Source of the DNA: Prevotellaceae bacterium
GTDB taxonomy: Bacteria; Bacteroidota; Bacteroidia; Bacteroidales; UBA932
NCBI GenBank assembly: GCA_031266935.1
Contig: JAISAC010000015.1
Span: forward strand, 1-36,892
Direction: 5' to 3'
Length of the DNA stretch: 36,892 nt
Shown here one piece after another: positions 8,096 through 15,900 of the stretch. The notes under the pieces were generated by a model. That model saw nothing but the letters and a program-made list of their open reading frames with translations. It had not been told where the DNA came from and searched no databases. The stretch's first letter is position 1; each line of letters opens with the position of its first letter. Position numbers and translations under genes: made by a program.

Positions 8096-9508
8096 ATGAA
8101 AAAACTGCATAAAAAATTTCTGTGCGGCGGCGGTACTGCTTTTGCTGCTTGCTGCATTGCAGCGGGCGCCGTTGCGCTGCCGCAATGCGCGGAAGCCTCC
8201 AACGTTGGCCGGCGCTACCCGTCGGAGAAGCATGCTATTGTTGACCGGGTAACGGGGCGTACGCTGACGGTGCTGACCTCGTCGGCCTACAGCGACGCAA
8301 AGCCCTACCAAACGCACGATACGTGGACGTCCGACGGCGACTGGATTGTATTCCGCTCCTCGCGGGGGGACAACGGGTCGCAGCTCTTTGTGGTGAGCGA
8401 GGTTACCGGCGACATCGTCCAGCTGACGGACGACCCGACGGTCAACACCGGAACCGCAAACCTCTCGCGGAAGGAGATGAAGCTCTTCTTCATGCGCGGC
8501 GGAAGAGTGGGGACGGGGCGCACTTCGTCTCTGCCGCAGCCGGACTCGGCAGCGCCGCCTGCGCCGCGGCAGGTGGTGGAGCTCAACATCGGTCTGCTGA
8601 TTGAGGACGCCCTGGCAGGCGACGTTGAGGCGCCCGAAGCCTACGAAAGGGTGGTGGCCACGCTGCCGGAGGACATACACGGCAGCGCCCTTGCGCTCGA
8701 CGCCGACGAGGCGCACCTGTACTTGGGCGTATCGCTCTCCCCGCCGGCGCCTCGCGCTCCGCAGAGGCCACAGCAGCAGCAGCAACAGCCGACAACCGGT
8801 CGCTCGGAGGTGGACTCGCGCAACACCAACCCTACCGAAACGCGGGAGGAGGCGCGCGCTCGCTTTGAAGCCGCCGGCAAGGGCAAAAGCGGCATCCGCG
8901 CCGTTGACGTCCGCACCGGAAAAATTACCAAGGTGATAGACGTTGACCTGCGCATGGGGCACCTGCAGGCCAACCCGTGGACGCCCGGCGAAATCATCTA
9001 CTGCCACGAAACCACCGGCGACGCCGTGCAGCGCATTTGGGCGGTCAACGCCGACGGCTCCAACAACCGCCCAATCTACGCGGAAACGCCGGACGAGTGG
9101 GTTACCCACGAAACGGTGGCCGGCCCCGACGAGCTGATGTTTAACATCATGGGGCACCTGCCCTACCTGCGCGAAAAGCCGACGGGCATTGCCGTTGTCA
9201 ACCTGCGGACGAAGCAGATGAAGCTGCTTGGGCAGGTGGAGGAGGATATGGGCAAGGGGATGCAGGGCGGATTTTGGCACTGCAACGGCTCGCCCGACGG
9301 CCGCTGGGCTGTGGGCGATACCTTCAAGGGCAGCGTGTACGCCATCAACCGCCAAACGGGGGAGCGGACGCTGCTCACCACCGGCCATCGCATGCGCCCC
9401 GACCATACGCACCCCATTTTCAGCCGCGACAGCCGGCGCGTCCTGATACAGTCGGGCCTGCTGACCAACGGGAAATCCCTGAACCTGATGACGGTGGAGT
9501 GTAACTAA
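8096..9508 (+). CDS. Oligogalacturonate lyase-like protein (PL22 type), exported
   Basis: A 470-residue beta-propeller-like protein with a signal peptide over about residues 1-35. The pattern fits PL22 oligogalacturonate lyases: THDTWTSDGDWIVFRS near the start, LSRKEMKLFFMRGG, YCHETTGDAVQRIWAVNADG, then FWHCNGSPDGRWAVGDTF and RPDHTHPIFSRDSRRVLIQS. These supply His-rich sites expected for the metal-dependent lyase. It would split short, mainly unsaturated oligogalacturonides to the unsaturated monosaccharide. Residues about 222-245 form a low-complexity insert with six consecutive Gln encoded by CAG/CAA repeats, absent from the usual family core. It lies two genes downstream of the CBM9/PKD protein and just before RhaM. 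Family assignment is from recalled motifs. Confidence 0.72.
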   Translation: MKKLHKKFLCGGGTAFAACCIAAGAVALPQCAEASNVGRRYPSEKHAIVDRVTGRTLTVLTSSAYSDAKPYQTHDTWTSDGDWIVFRSSRGDNGSQLFVVSEVTGDIVQLTDDPTVNTGTANLSRKEMKLFFMRGGRVGTGRTSSLPQPDSAAPPAPRQVVELNIGLLIEDALAGDVEAPEAYERVVATLPEDIHGSALALDADEAHLYLGVSLSPPAPRAPQRPQQQQQQPTTGRSEVDSRNTNPTETREEARARFEAAGKGKSGIRAVDVRTGKITKVIDVDLRMGHLQANPWTPGEIIYCHETTGDAVQRIWAVNADGSNNRPIYAETPDEWVTHETVAGPDELMFNIMGHLPYLREKPTGIAVVNLRTKQMKLLGQVEEDMGKGMQGGFWHCNGSPDGRWAVGDTFKGSVYAINRQTGERTLLTTGHRMRPDHTHPIFSRDSRRVLIQSGLLTNGKSLNLMTVECN

Positions 9509-9553
9509 GAGCATTAAATCCCAAGTTCCTAAATTTAAAATTAAAGTTGAAAC

Positions 9554-9868
9554 ATGAAAAGAGTAGCATTTAAGATGAAGCTCAAGCCGGGCTTCAAGCA
9601 AGAGTACATCAGGCGGCACAGCGAGGTGTGGCCGGAGATAGCGGCGCTCATCAAGCGCTCGGGCATTAGCGATTACTCCATCTTTCTGGACGAGGAAACG
9701 GGTACGCTGTTTGGCGTACAGAAGGTGAGCGGCGACGTGTCGTCGCAGGGGCTGGGCGCCGAAGAAGTCCAGCAGAAGTGGTGGGACTACATGAGCGACA
9801 TCATGGAGGTAAACCCCGATAACTCCCCCGTCTCCATACCGCTGGAGGAGGTGTTCTACCTGAGCTGA
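9554..9868 (+). CDS. rhaM: L-rhamnose mutarotase
   Basis: A 104-residue protein matching RhaM over its whole length, the usual size for the family. Visible landmarks are MKRVAFKMKLKPGF, RRHSEVWPE (the active-site His), ISDYSIFLDEETGTLFGV and WWDYMSDIMEVNPDNSP. RhaM interconverts alpha and beta anomers of L-rhamnopyranose so that rhamnose isomerase can use it. It has no signal peptide and is cytoplasmic, unlike its exported neighbours. Its presence shows that the locus handles rhamnose, which points to rhamnogalacturonan and not homogalacturonan alone. The gene is 45 bases after the PL22 gene and 6 bases before the next gene, so it is very likely in one operon with the latter. Confidence 0.93.
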   Translation: MKRVAFKMKLKPGFKQEYIRRHSEVWPEIAALIKRSGISDYSIFLDEETGTLFGVQKVSGDVSSQGLGAEEVQQKWWDYMSDIMEVNPDNSPVSIPLEEVFYLS

Positions 9869-9874
9869 GCGCCA

Positions 9875-10627
9875 ATGAAAGCTACACATTTACTCCTCAC
9901 CCTACTCCTCGCCCTGCTGTCGGTTGCGCTGTCGGCAACGCTGCCGGCGCAAGGCGCGTCGCCGTTTGGCCGTGTGCTGTCGGGCAGCAGAGAGCAGCCG
10001 CGCGTTGTTGCCTGCGATTACCCCGAGTTTGCCCTCCTGCTGCCCCACATGGCGGGCAACCTCAAGCTGGGCGTCATCTCCGGCAGCCGCAGCGCGTGGC
10101 TGAACAACCCCCGCAACGTTAAGGTAGCCTCAGCCGAAAGCGGCGTACGCTACGAGGTTACCGACCCGATCTTGGGCAGCGGAAGCCTCACCCTGCGTGT
10201 GCGCTCGCTTAGCGCCACCGACGGCTTGCTGGTGGAGGCCGAGGCCGCCGACGTACCCGAGGGCGTGAAGCTGCTTTGGGCCTACGGCGGCGCCTGCGGC
10301 GAGGTGATTGTTGACACGCCTGCGCTGGCGCCGGAGCGCTGCCACAGTAACGTTTTTAGCGTCGAAGGAAGCGCCTTTACCCTGTACTTTGGCGAGGTTA
10401 TGCACCTCAAAACGGTGCACGGGCTAACGCCGCCGGAGTCGGAAATCCGCCTCTCGGACGCGCGGCAGCAGTCGTCGCCGCTGACGTTCTTTCAGTCGGG
10501 CAAGCAAACCGATGCGCCCGCGCTCACCGGAGCGCTGCCGCTGCTGAACGGCCAAAAGTACTACTTCTGCATGTACGTGCAGAGCGCAAAGGCCGACTAC
10601 GCCTACTACATGCTGCCGCGACTATAG
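9875..10627 (+). CDS. Short DUF4450-like exported protein
   Basis: A 250-residue protein with a signal peptide (about 1-27). The body resembles the N-terminal domain of DUF4450 proteins of Bacteroides: PEFALLLPHMAGNLKLGVI, SAWLNNPRNV, a YEVTDPILGSGSLTLRVRSL strand pair, and LLWAYGGACGE. Family members are usually around 1000 residues, with a large catalytic-looking C-terminal part that is missing here. The stop is followed 18 bases later by the next gene with no leftover coding sequence, so this is a stand-alone module and not a recent frameshift. Function is unknown. Position between rhaM and a GH28 gene suggests binding or processing of pectin fragments. It starts 6 bases after rhaM. Confidence 0.6.
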   Translation: MKATHLLLTLLLALLSVALSATLPAQGASPFGRVLSGSREQPRVVACDYPEFALLLPHMAGNLKLGVISGSRSAWLNNPRNVKVASAESGVRYEVTDPILGSGSLTLRVRSLSATDGLLVEAEAADVPEGVKLLWAYGGACGEVIVDTPALAPERCHSNVFSVEGSAFTLYFGEVMHLKTVHGLTPPESEIRLSDARQQSSPLTFFQSGKQTDAPALTGALPLLNGQKYYFCMYVQSAKADYAYYMLPRL

Positions 10628-10645
10628 CCACAACCGAAAAATTTG

Positions 10646-12115
10646 ATGAAAAATTTGATGAAAATGAACATCTCCCGACTTACGTACACCCTGTTGCTTT
10701 TCGCCTGCCACGCTTTGCCGCTGCAGGCTGCCGTCTATAACGTAAAAGATTTTGGCGCCACAGGCGACGGGCGCACCATCGAAACTCCGGCCATTAACCG
10801 CGCCATAGCGGAGGCCGGCAAGAATGGCGGCGGAACGGTATATGTTCCCGCCGGCAGCTACCTGTGCTACTCCATTCGCCTGCAGAGCCACATTACGCTG
10901 TACCTTGAGCAGGGGGCAACCATCACGGCGGCCTTCCCCTCGGAGCGCGAGGGCTACGACGAGGCCGAGCCGAATGACGCCTCCCCGTACCAAGATTTTG
11001 GGCATAGCCACTGGAAGAATAGCCTGATATGGGGTATCGGGCTGGAGGATATTGCCATTTGCGGGCGGGGTGCTATCTACGGAATGGGGCTTACGCGCGA
11101 GGAGAGCCGCCTGAAGGGCGTGGGAAACAAGGCCATCAGCCTCAAGGAGTGCCGCAACGTAACCATACGCGACCTGCGGATGCTCCGCTGCGGTCACTTT
11201 GCCCTGCTGGCTACCGGCGTGGACAACCTCACCATCGACAATCTCCTCATCGACACCAACCGCGACGGGTTAGACATTGACTGCTGCCGCAACGTGCGGA
11301 TATCCAATTGCACCGTCAACTCCCCGTGGGACGACGCCATCGTGCTGAAGGCAAGCTACGCGCTGGGCTACTTCAGAGATACGGAGAATGTTACCATCAC
11401 GGGCTGCTTTGTGAGCGGGTACGACGGAGGCGCTGTGGCCGACGGAACTTTCCGGCGCGACGAGCCGCAGGCGCCCGACCAGGGATTTGTTACCGGAAGG
11501 ATTAAGCTCGGCACCGAGTCGAGCGGCGGGTTTAAGAATATTGCCATATCCGGCTGCATCTTTGAGCGCTGCCGGGGGATTGCCCTCGAAACCGTTGACG
11601 GCGGACGCTTGGAGGACGTAACCATCAGCAACATCACCATGCGCGATATTGTCAACGCCCCGATTTTTCTCCGCCTCGGCGCGCGCCTGCGCAGCCCGGA
11701 GGGTACGCCGGTGGGAACAATGCGCCGAATTAGCATCAGCAACGTAAACGTTTACAACGCCGATTCGCGCTACGCCTCCATCATCAGCGGCGTACCGGGA
11801 AGCTGCATCGAAGACGTTACGCTGAGCAACATCCGCATTACCTACAAGGGGGGCTACGCCAAAGAAGACGGCGAAGCCACGCCGCCCGAAAGCGAAAAGC
11901 TCTACCCCGAGCCGTGGATGTTTGGGACGATACCGGCTTCGGCGTTTTTTGTCCGCCATGCGCGCAGCATCCGCTTTCACCAGGTTTACGTGAGCTTTAT
12001 GGAGAAGGATTACCGTCCGGCCTTTGTGCTGGACGACGCGCCCAACGTCAGCATGAAGGAGGTAGAGGTTGACCTCCCCGACGGCGTACCGCTGGTTGTA
12101 AATTCTGAATTTTGA
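10646..12115 (+). CDS. GH28 family glycoside hydrolase (polygalacturonase-like)
   Basis: A 489-residue right-handed beta-helix enzyme. ATG codons at 10646, 10658 and 10664 are all possible starts; 10646 is given. A signal peptide ends near ALPLQA. The pectin-lyase fold opening VKDFGATGDGRTI is followed by GGTVYVPAGSYL. The GH28 catalytic blocks are NRDGLDIDCC (Asp207) and PWDDAIVLKAS (Asp229/Asp230). The usual GDDC is replaced by WDDA, as in the GH28 branch found in rhamnogalacturonan loci. Expected activity is hydrolysis of galacturonosyl linkages, probably exo or rhamnogalacturonan-directed. It closes the first pectin operon. The last residues (NSEF) and stop fall inside a GAATT array. Confidence 0.88.
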   Translation: MKNLMKMNISRLTYTLLLFACHALPLQAAVYNVKDFGATGDGRTIETPAINRAIAEAGKNGGGTVYVPAGSYLCYSIRLQSHITLYLEQGATITAAFPSEREGYDEAEPNDASPYQDFGHSHWKNSLIWGIGLEDIAICGRGAIYGMGLTREESRLKGVGNKAISLKECRNVTIRDLRMLRCGHFALLATGVDNLTIDNLLIDTNRDGLDIDCCRNVRISNCTVNSPWDDAIVLKASYALGYFRDTENVTITGCFVSGYDGGAVADGTFRRDEPQAPDQGFVTGRIKLGTESSGGFKNIAISGCIFERCRGIALETVDGGRLEDVTISNITMRDIVNAPIFLRLGARLRSPEGTPVGTMRRISISNVNVYNADSRYASIISGVPGSCIEDVTLSNIRITYKGGYAKEDGEATPPESEKLYPEPWMFGTIPASAFFVRHARSIRFHQVYVSFMEKDYRPAFVLDDAPNVSMKEVEVDLPDGVPLVVNSEF

Positions 12116-12200
12116 ATTTTGAATTTTGAATTGGCTTACGCCGTCAGGAATTCAAAATTCAGAATTCAGAATTCAAAATTCAGAATTCAAAATTCAGCCT
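12103..12200. repeat. Inverted pair of GAATT arrays, terminator-like
   Basis: The left side carries four tandem GAATTTTGAATT-type units. The right side carries the complementary AATTCAAAATTCAG units. The pair can fold around a GC-rich centre (GGCTTACGCCGTCAGG, about 12131-12148). It overlaps the GH28 stop codon and could act as a two-way transcript end; that role is inferred. Confidence 0.7.
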
Positions 12201-12212
12201 TTCTTGTTTCAG

Positions 12213-12260
12213 CAAAATGTTCCGAAAAATCAGAATATTTTGATTTTTCGGAACATTTTG
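12213..12260. repeat. Perfect 20-bp inverted repeat before ATPase gene
   Basis: Arms at 12213-12232 and 12241-12260 (CAAAATGTTCCGAAAAATCA and its exact complement) surround an 8-base loop. The hairpin lies 30 bases upstream of the ATG at 12291. It has no U-tract, so an operator, mRNA structure or mobile repeat fits better than a terminator. Confidence 0.8.
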
Positions 12261-12290
12261 ATAATTTTTCAGCCCTAAATCAGCTTGATT

Positions 12291-13586
12291 ATGAAACGAA
12301 AAATTTTAGCATCATTGGTTGAATGGAAAACCGGCGAAGAACGTAAACCATTAATACTGAGTGGTGCGCGACAGGTGGGTAAAACCTACATTTTGGAAAA
12401 GTTTGGCAAAGAAAACTTTGAAAACGTCGTATATCTCAACATGGAGATAGAGGGAGCAATCGGCAAATTCATTGAAAAAGAGCTGTCGCCAAAAAAAATC
12501 ATTCAATTTATAGAATCAACGAAGCGGCAGGAAATCGTTCCCGAAAAAACCTTGATTTTCTTTGATGAAATTCAAGCAAGCGAAAGAACATTAACCTCGC
12601 TAAAATACTTTTGCGAGCAAACGCCCGAATATTACATTGTGGCAGCAGGATCTTTGCTTGGAGTGGCTATCAATCGAAAAAAATATTCATTCCCGGTAGG
12701 AAAAGTAAATGAGCTTTATCTTTATCCATTTGATTTCGAAGAATTTATTTGGGCGTTGGGGTACGAAAAGTTGGCCGAAGAAATCAAAAATCACTACGCG
12801 AGCAACGAAGCTATGCCCGAAGCGCTGCATAGCGTAGCGTTGGAGCTGTATCAGAAATATTTTATAGTTGGCGGAATGCCTGCTGCTGTGAAGTCGTTTA
12901 TCAAAACAGACAGCTTTCTGAAAGTGCAAATCATTCAAGATGACATACTGAATGAATATATTGCAGATATGGTAAAGTATGCCGATGCAGCTACAAGCAT
13001 AAAAATCCGTGCCTGCTACGATTCCATCCCTGCACAGCTTGCCAAAGAGAGCGCAAAATTTCAGTATAAAGTAGTGCAGCGAGGCGGTACGGCAACCATT
13101 TTCGGAGAGGCAATCGAATGGCTCAACTCGGCCAATATTACGCTCAAATGCCAGCGCCTGGAGCACGGATTTATTCCCATAAATGCCTATATGGATTTGA
13201 TTAATTTTAAGCTCTATATGGGCGATATTGGTATTTTGACGTTGCGCTCGGAAATACCGCTGCAAACCATTTTGTCGCCTGTCGAAATTGATAATACTTT
13301 TCTTGGAGCAATGACAGAAAATTATGTAGCGCAGTGCTTTAAAGCGAAAAACTACAGGTTGGCATATTGGCAAAGCGAAGGAAAGGCGAAAGTTGATTTT
13401 GTGCTGCAGCTGGATGAAAAAGTAACGCCGATAGAAGTAAAAAAAGGCAGGCGAAATCGGGTAAAAAGTTTAGGCGTTTTTATGGAGAAATACAAATCGG
13501 AATATGCAATCCGTATTTCCAAAAAGAACTTCGGATTTGAAAATAGCATAAAATCAGTGCCTTTGTATGCTGTTTTCTGTATATAA
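12291..13586 (+). CDS. AAA-family ATPase with DUF4143 and nuclease-like C-terminus
   Basis: A 431-residue cytoplasmic protein. ATG 12291 is used; the TTG six bases earlier is not needed. Walker A is GARQVGKT (residues 25-32) and Walker B is TLIFFDEIQ with Asp92/Glu93, followed by the sensor-like VAAGSLLGVAI. The C-terminal half matches DUF4143, with the PD-(D/E)XK-like pair VDFVLQ and PIEVKKG near residue 390. These proteins are abundant in Bacteroidetes and their function is not firmly known. The coding sequence is AT-richer and uses A/T-ending codons far more than the pectin genes on both sides, and it separates two pectin genes. That suggests separate acquisition. No partner toxin or antitoxin gene adjoins it. 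Confidence 0.88.
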   Translation: MKRKILASLVEWKTGEERKPLILSGARQVGKTYILEKFGKENFENVVYLNMEIEGAIGKFIEKELSPKKIIQFIESTKRQEIVPEKTLIFFDEIQASERTLTSLKYFCEQTPEYYIVAAGSLLGVAINRKKYSFPVGKVNELYLYPFDFEEFIWALGYEKLAEEIKNHYASNEAMPEALHSVALELYQKYFIVGGMPAAVKSFIKTDSFLKVQIIQDDILNEYIADMVKYADAATSIKIRACYDSIPAQLAKESAKFQYKVVQRGGTATIFGEAIEWLNSANITLKCQRLEHGFIPINAYMDLINFKLYMGDIGILTLRSEIPLQTILSPVEIDNTFLGAMTENYVAQCFKAKNYRLAYWQSEGKAKVDFVLQLDEKVTPIEVKKGRRNRVKSLGVFMEKYKSEYAIRISKKNFGFENSIKSVPLYAVFCI

Positions 13587-13621
13587 AATCGTAATCATTA
13601 ATCGCTAACCGTTAATCACTC

Positions 13622-15247
13622 ATGAAATTTCTGTATCTTTTTATGGCGCTAACGCCGCTGTGCTGCGCCGCCAGCGTGCCTCCCCCCGTGGAGGATGTAA
13701 ACAACGTTGTGGACAATACGTTGGACAGCCTGAACAAGGTAAAAATGCTGCGCCCCGCCGCAGGGTCGTCGCGCAGGGGCAGCAACCCGGTGCTCTTCTT
13801 AGTGGGCAACTCCACCATGAGAACGGGCACCCGCGGAAATGGGGATAACGGGCAGTGGGGATGGGGATTCTACATGGAGGATTACTTTGACGCTCAAAAA
13901 ATAACCGTCGAGAACCACGCTTTGGGCGGCACAAGCAGCAGGTCGTTCTACAACACCCTCTGGCCGGATGTGCTGCGGGGGGTGCAGGCCGGCGATTGGG
14001 TATTCATTGAGCTGGGGCACAACGATAACGGGCCGTACGATGCGAAGCGGGCGCGAGCCTCCATCAGGGGAATCGGCAGGGATAGCCTCGTGGTTACAAT
14101 TCAGGAGACAGGCCGGCAGGAAACGGTTTACACCTACGGCGAGTACCTGCGGAGGTACATCAGCCAGACACGAAAAAAAGGCGCATACCCCGTGCTGCTG
14201 TCGCTTACGCCCCGCAACTCGTGGACGGACAGCGGAAAGGTTGTCCGCGCAGACAAGACGTTTGGCCTGTGGGCAAGGCAGGTTGCGGCGGAGCAAAGCG
14301 TTCCCTTCATTGACCTGAACGGCATTACCGCGCTCAAGTACGAAAAGTTCGGAAAGTACAAGGTGGGGTACATGTTCTACGGCGACGCCATACACACCAG
14401 CGCCTTTGGCGCAAAGGTCAACGCCGCCTCGGCCGTGGACGGAATACGGGAAAGCGATGCGCTGAGCGCGCTGGCGCAGCTGCTCAAGCCCGAAGCAAAG
14501 GTCAAGCCGGCAGGGGTAAAGCGCATAGCAGGGCGCATGGCCGGAAAGCCGCTGGTTTTCACCATTGGCGACTCCACCGTAAAAAACGAAGACAAGGATT
14601 CAACGGACATGTGGGGCTGGGGAAGCGTGCTCGGGCAGTACTTCGACGCCGACAAAACGGCTGTAGACAACCAGGCAATGGCGGGCAGGAGCGCGCGCAC
14701 CTACCTCGACGAAGGCCGCTGGGACAGGGTGTACGACGCGCTCCGGCCGGGGGACATTGTCTTCATCCAGTTTGGGCACAATGATGGGGGAGACATCAAC
14801 GTTGGGAAAGCCCGCGGCGAGCTGCACGGGGCGGGCGACGAAAGCAAGGTTATGCTAATGGCCGCAACGCGGCGCTACCAGGTGATTTACACCTACGGCT
14901 GGTACATTCGCAAGTTTGCCGGCGACGCTATTGAGAAAGGGGCAATTCCCGTTGTCCTCAGCCACACCCCGCGCAACCGCTGGACGCCGGAGGGAGCGGT
15001 AGCGCGCAGCAGCGATACCTACGGCCTGTGGGCAAGGGAAGCCGCCGAGGCAATGGGCGCTTACTTCGTTGACCTGAACGAAATTTCTGCCGCCAAGCTG
15101 GAGCAGATAGGAAAGTCCGGTGCGCTCGAATACTTTAAGAACGACCACACGCACACCTCCCTCAAGGGCGCCCACCTCAACGCGCAAAGCATCGTGGAGG
15201 GCGTAAGAGCCTTGCCCGATGAGCGGATAAAGAGCTTGTTGAAGTAG
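13622..15247 (+). CDS. Double-domain CE12 rhamnogalacturonan acetylesterase
   Basis: A 541-residue exported protein containing two SGNH esterase domains in tandem, most like CE12. The signal peptide is short (MKFLYLFMALTPLCCA). Domain 1 (about 55-275) has VGNSTM with Ser64, IELGHNDNG, LTPRNSW and DAIHTS with Asp255/His258. Domain 2 (about 310-535) has IGDSTVK with Ser318, IQFGHNDGG, HTPRNRW and DHTHTS with Asp508/His511. Both retain the Ser-His-Asp set, but domain 1 carries GNS in place of the usual GDS. The domains are clearly homologous but well diverged, so the duplication is old. Expected role: removal of acetyl esters from galacturonic acid so that lyases and hydrolases can act. Confidence 0.88.
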   Translation: MKFLYLFMALTPLCCAASVPPPVEDVNNVVDNTLDSLNKVKMLRPAAGSSRRGSNPVLFLVGNSTMRTGTRGNGDNGQWGWGFYMEDYFDAQKITVENHALGGTSSRSFYNTLWPDVLRGVQAGDWVFIELGHNDNGPYDAKRARASIRGIGRDSLVVTIQETGRQETVYTYGEYLRRYISQTRKKGAYPVLLSLTPRNSWTDSGKVVRADKTFGLWARQVAAEQSVPFIDLNGITALKYEKFGKYKVGYMFYGDAIHTSAFGAKVNAASAVDGIRESDALSALAQLLKPEAKVKPAGVKRIAGRMAGKPLVFTIGDSTVKNEDKDSTDMWGWGSVLGQYFDADKTAVDNQAMAGRSARTYLDEGRWDRVYDALRPGDIVFIQFGHNDGGDINVGKARGELHGAGDESKVMLMAATRRYQVIYTYGWYIRKFAGDAIEKGAIPVVLSHTPRNRWTPEGAVARSSDTYGLWAREAAEAMGAYFVDLNEISAAKLEQIGKSGALEYFKNDHTHTSLKGAHLNAQSIVEGVRALPDERIKSLLK

Positions 15248-15336
15248 AGGTTGCCCGTTAGGGACGCGGAATATGGGTTAATTTCGCATTCCGGTTAAAT
15301 AGCCAGCCTTTTTAATAAAAAAAATAACCTTAAAAA

Positions 15337-15367
15337 TTTGTATATTCAAAAATCTTTTTTATTTTTG
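15337..15367 (+). promoter_or_regulatory. Canonical Bacteroidetes promoter
   Basis: TTTG at 15337-15340, 19 bases, then TATTTTTG at 15360-15367, an exact match to the TTTG-N19-TAnnTTTG pattern. Transcription would begin near 15374. The first downstream ATG is at 15390 (a 49-codon frame across the C-tract); the first convincing gene starts at 15901. Confidence 0.65.
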
Positions 15368-15492
15368 CAGCAAGTTTTATACCAAAAAAATGTATCGCAA
15401 CCTGTTCTCCATATTTCCTGCCGATGATGCTGCTGCTGCGCCCGGCCGCGCTGCCGACGTTTTTTGTGGTATTTTTTTTGTGAGTAATTTTA

Positions 15493-15504
15493 CCCCCCCC
15501 CCCC
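15493..15504. repeat. Homopolymer tract of 12 C
   Basis: Twelve consecutive C residues lie 126 bases after the promoter's -7 box and within the frame starting at ATG 15390. With 12 C the frame ends at 15539. With one extra C it would continue in frame to 15817. Such tracts are typical slippage sites. Confidence 0.9.
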
Positions 15505-15900
15505 ATATAAATACATTGATAATCAATCAATTACAATAAATTTCGCGCCAAAGCACCTCTGTTTCAATGACTTCGGTGTGTCGCTTGCTGTGTGGTTTTC
15601 GGCTAACTTTATATACACTCCTGCCTGTCCGTCGGCTTTTATGCCTGCAAAAACATTTGTTATTGCGAACGCTATAATCCCCCAATGTACATTAGGTAAA
15701 TCATTATATTCCAGAAGGGAAGAAAGAAAATCTTTATGCTTTTGCGGAAAACAATTTACGAATTTGTTCAGGCAGGCGGCAAGCGACCAGCCCTTTAAAA
15801 GAATACTCGATGAATAATTTGACGGGTATTTGCTGTAAAAGAAATTTGAGATTCTAATCTTTTTGTCTGCACGAGGAGCGGACGTTAAACAAAAAAGGAG

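Larger units (their letters stand above)
15330..15814 (-). pseudogene. Possible decayed gene on the minus strand
   Basis: Read on the minus strand, 15814 down to 15543 is open without a start codon and gives a protein-like stretch with SLLEYNDLPNVHWGIIAFA and GIKADGQAGVYIKLAENHTA, then a stop. A second frame continues past the 12-G run from about 15530 to 15330. No family is recognised. The lack of a start and the split frames suggest a relic if it is coding at all. The + strand reading of the same DNA (15578-15817) has a composition typical of an antisense frame. Confidence 0.25.
15248..15900. other. Gene-poor region with promoter, C-tract and possible relic
   Basis: About 650 bases separate the esterase from the accessory cluster. 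The region holds a well-formed Bacteroidetes promoter (15337-15367), a run of 12 C (15493-15504), an AT-rich TTGATAATCAAT stretch, and open but unrecognised frames on both strands. The sequence just before 15901 contains AAAAAAGGAG adjacent to the next start. Confidence 0.6.

Noticed and set aside
15578-15817. A 79-codon + strand gene
   Set aside because: It needs a GTG start without context, its composition looks antisense, and no family is recognised. It is kept only as part of the C-tract observation.
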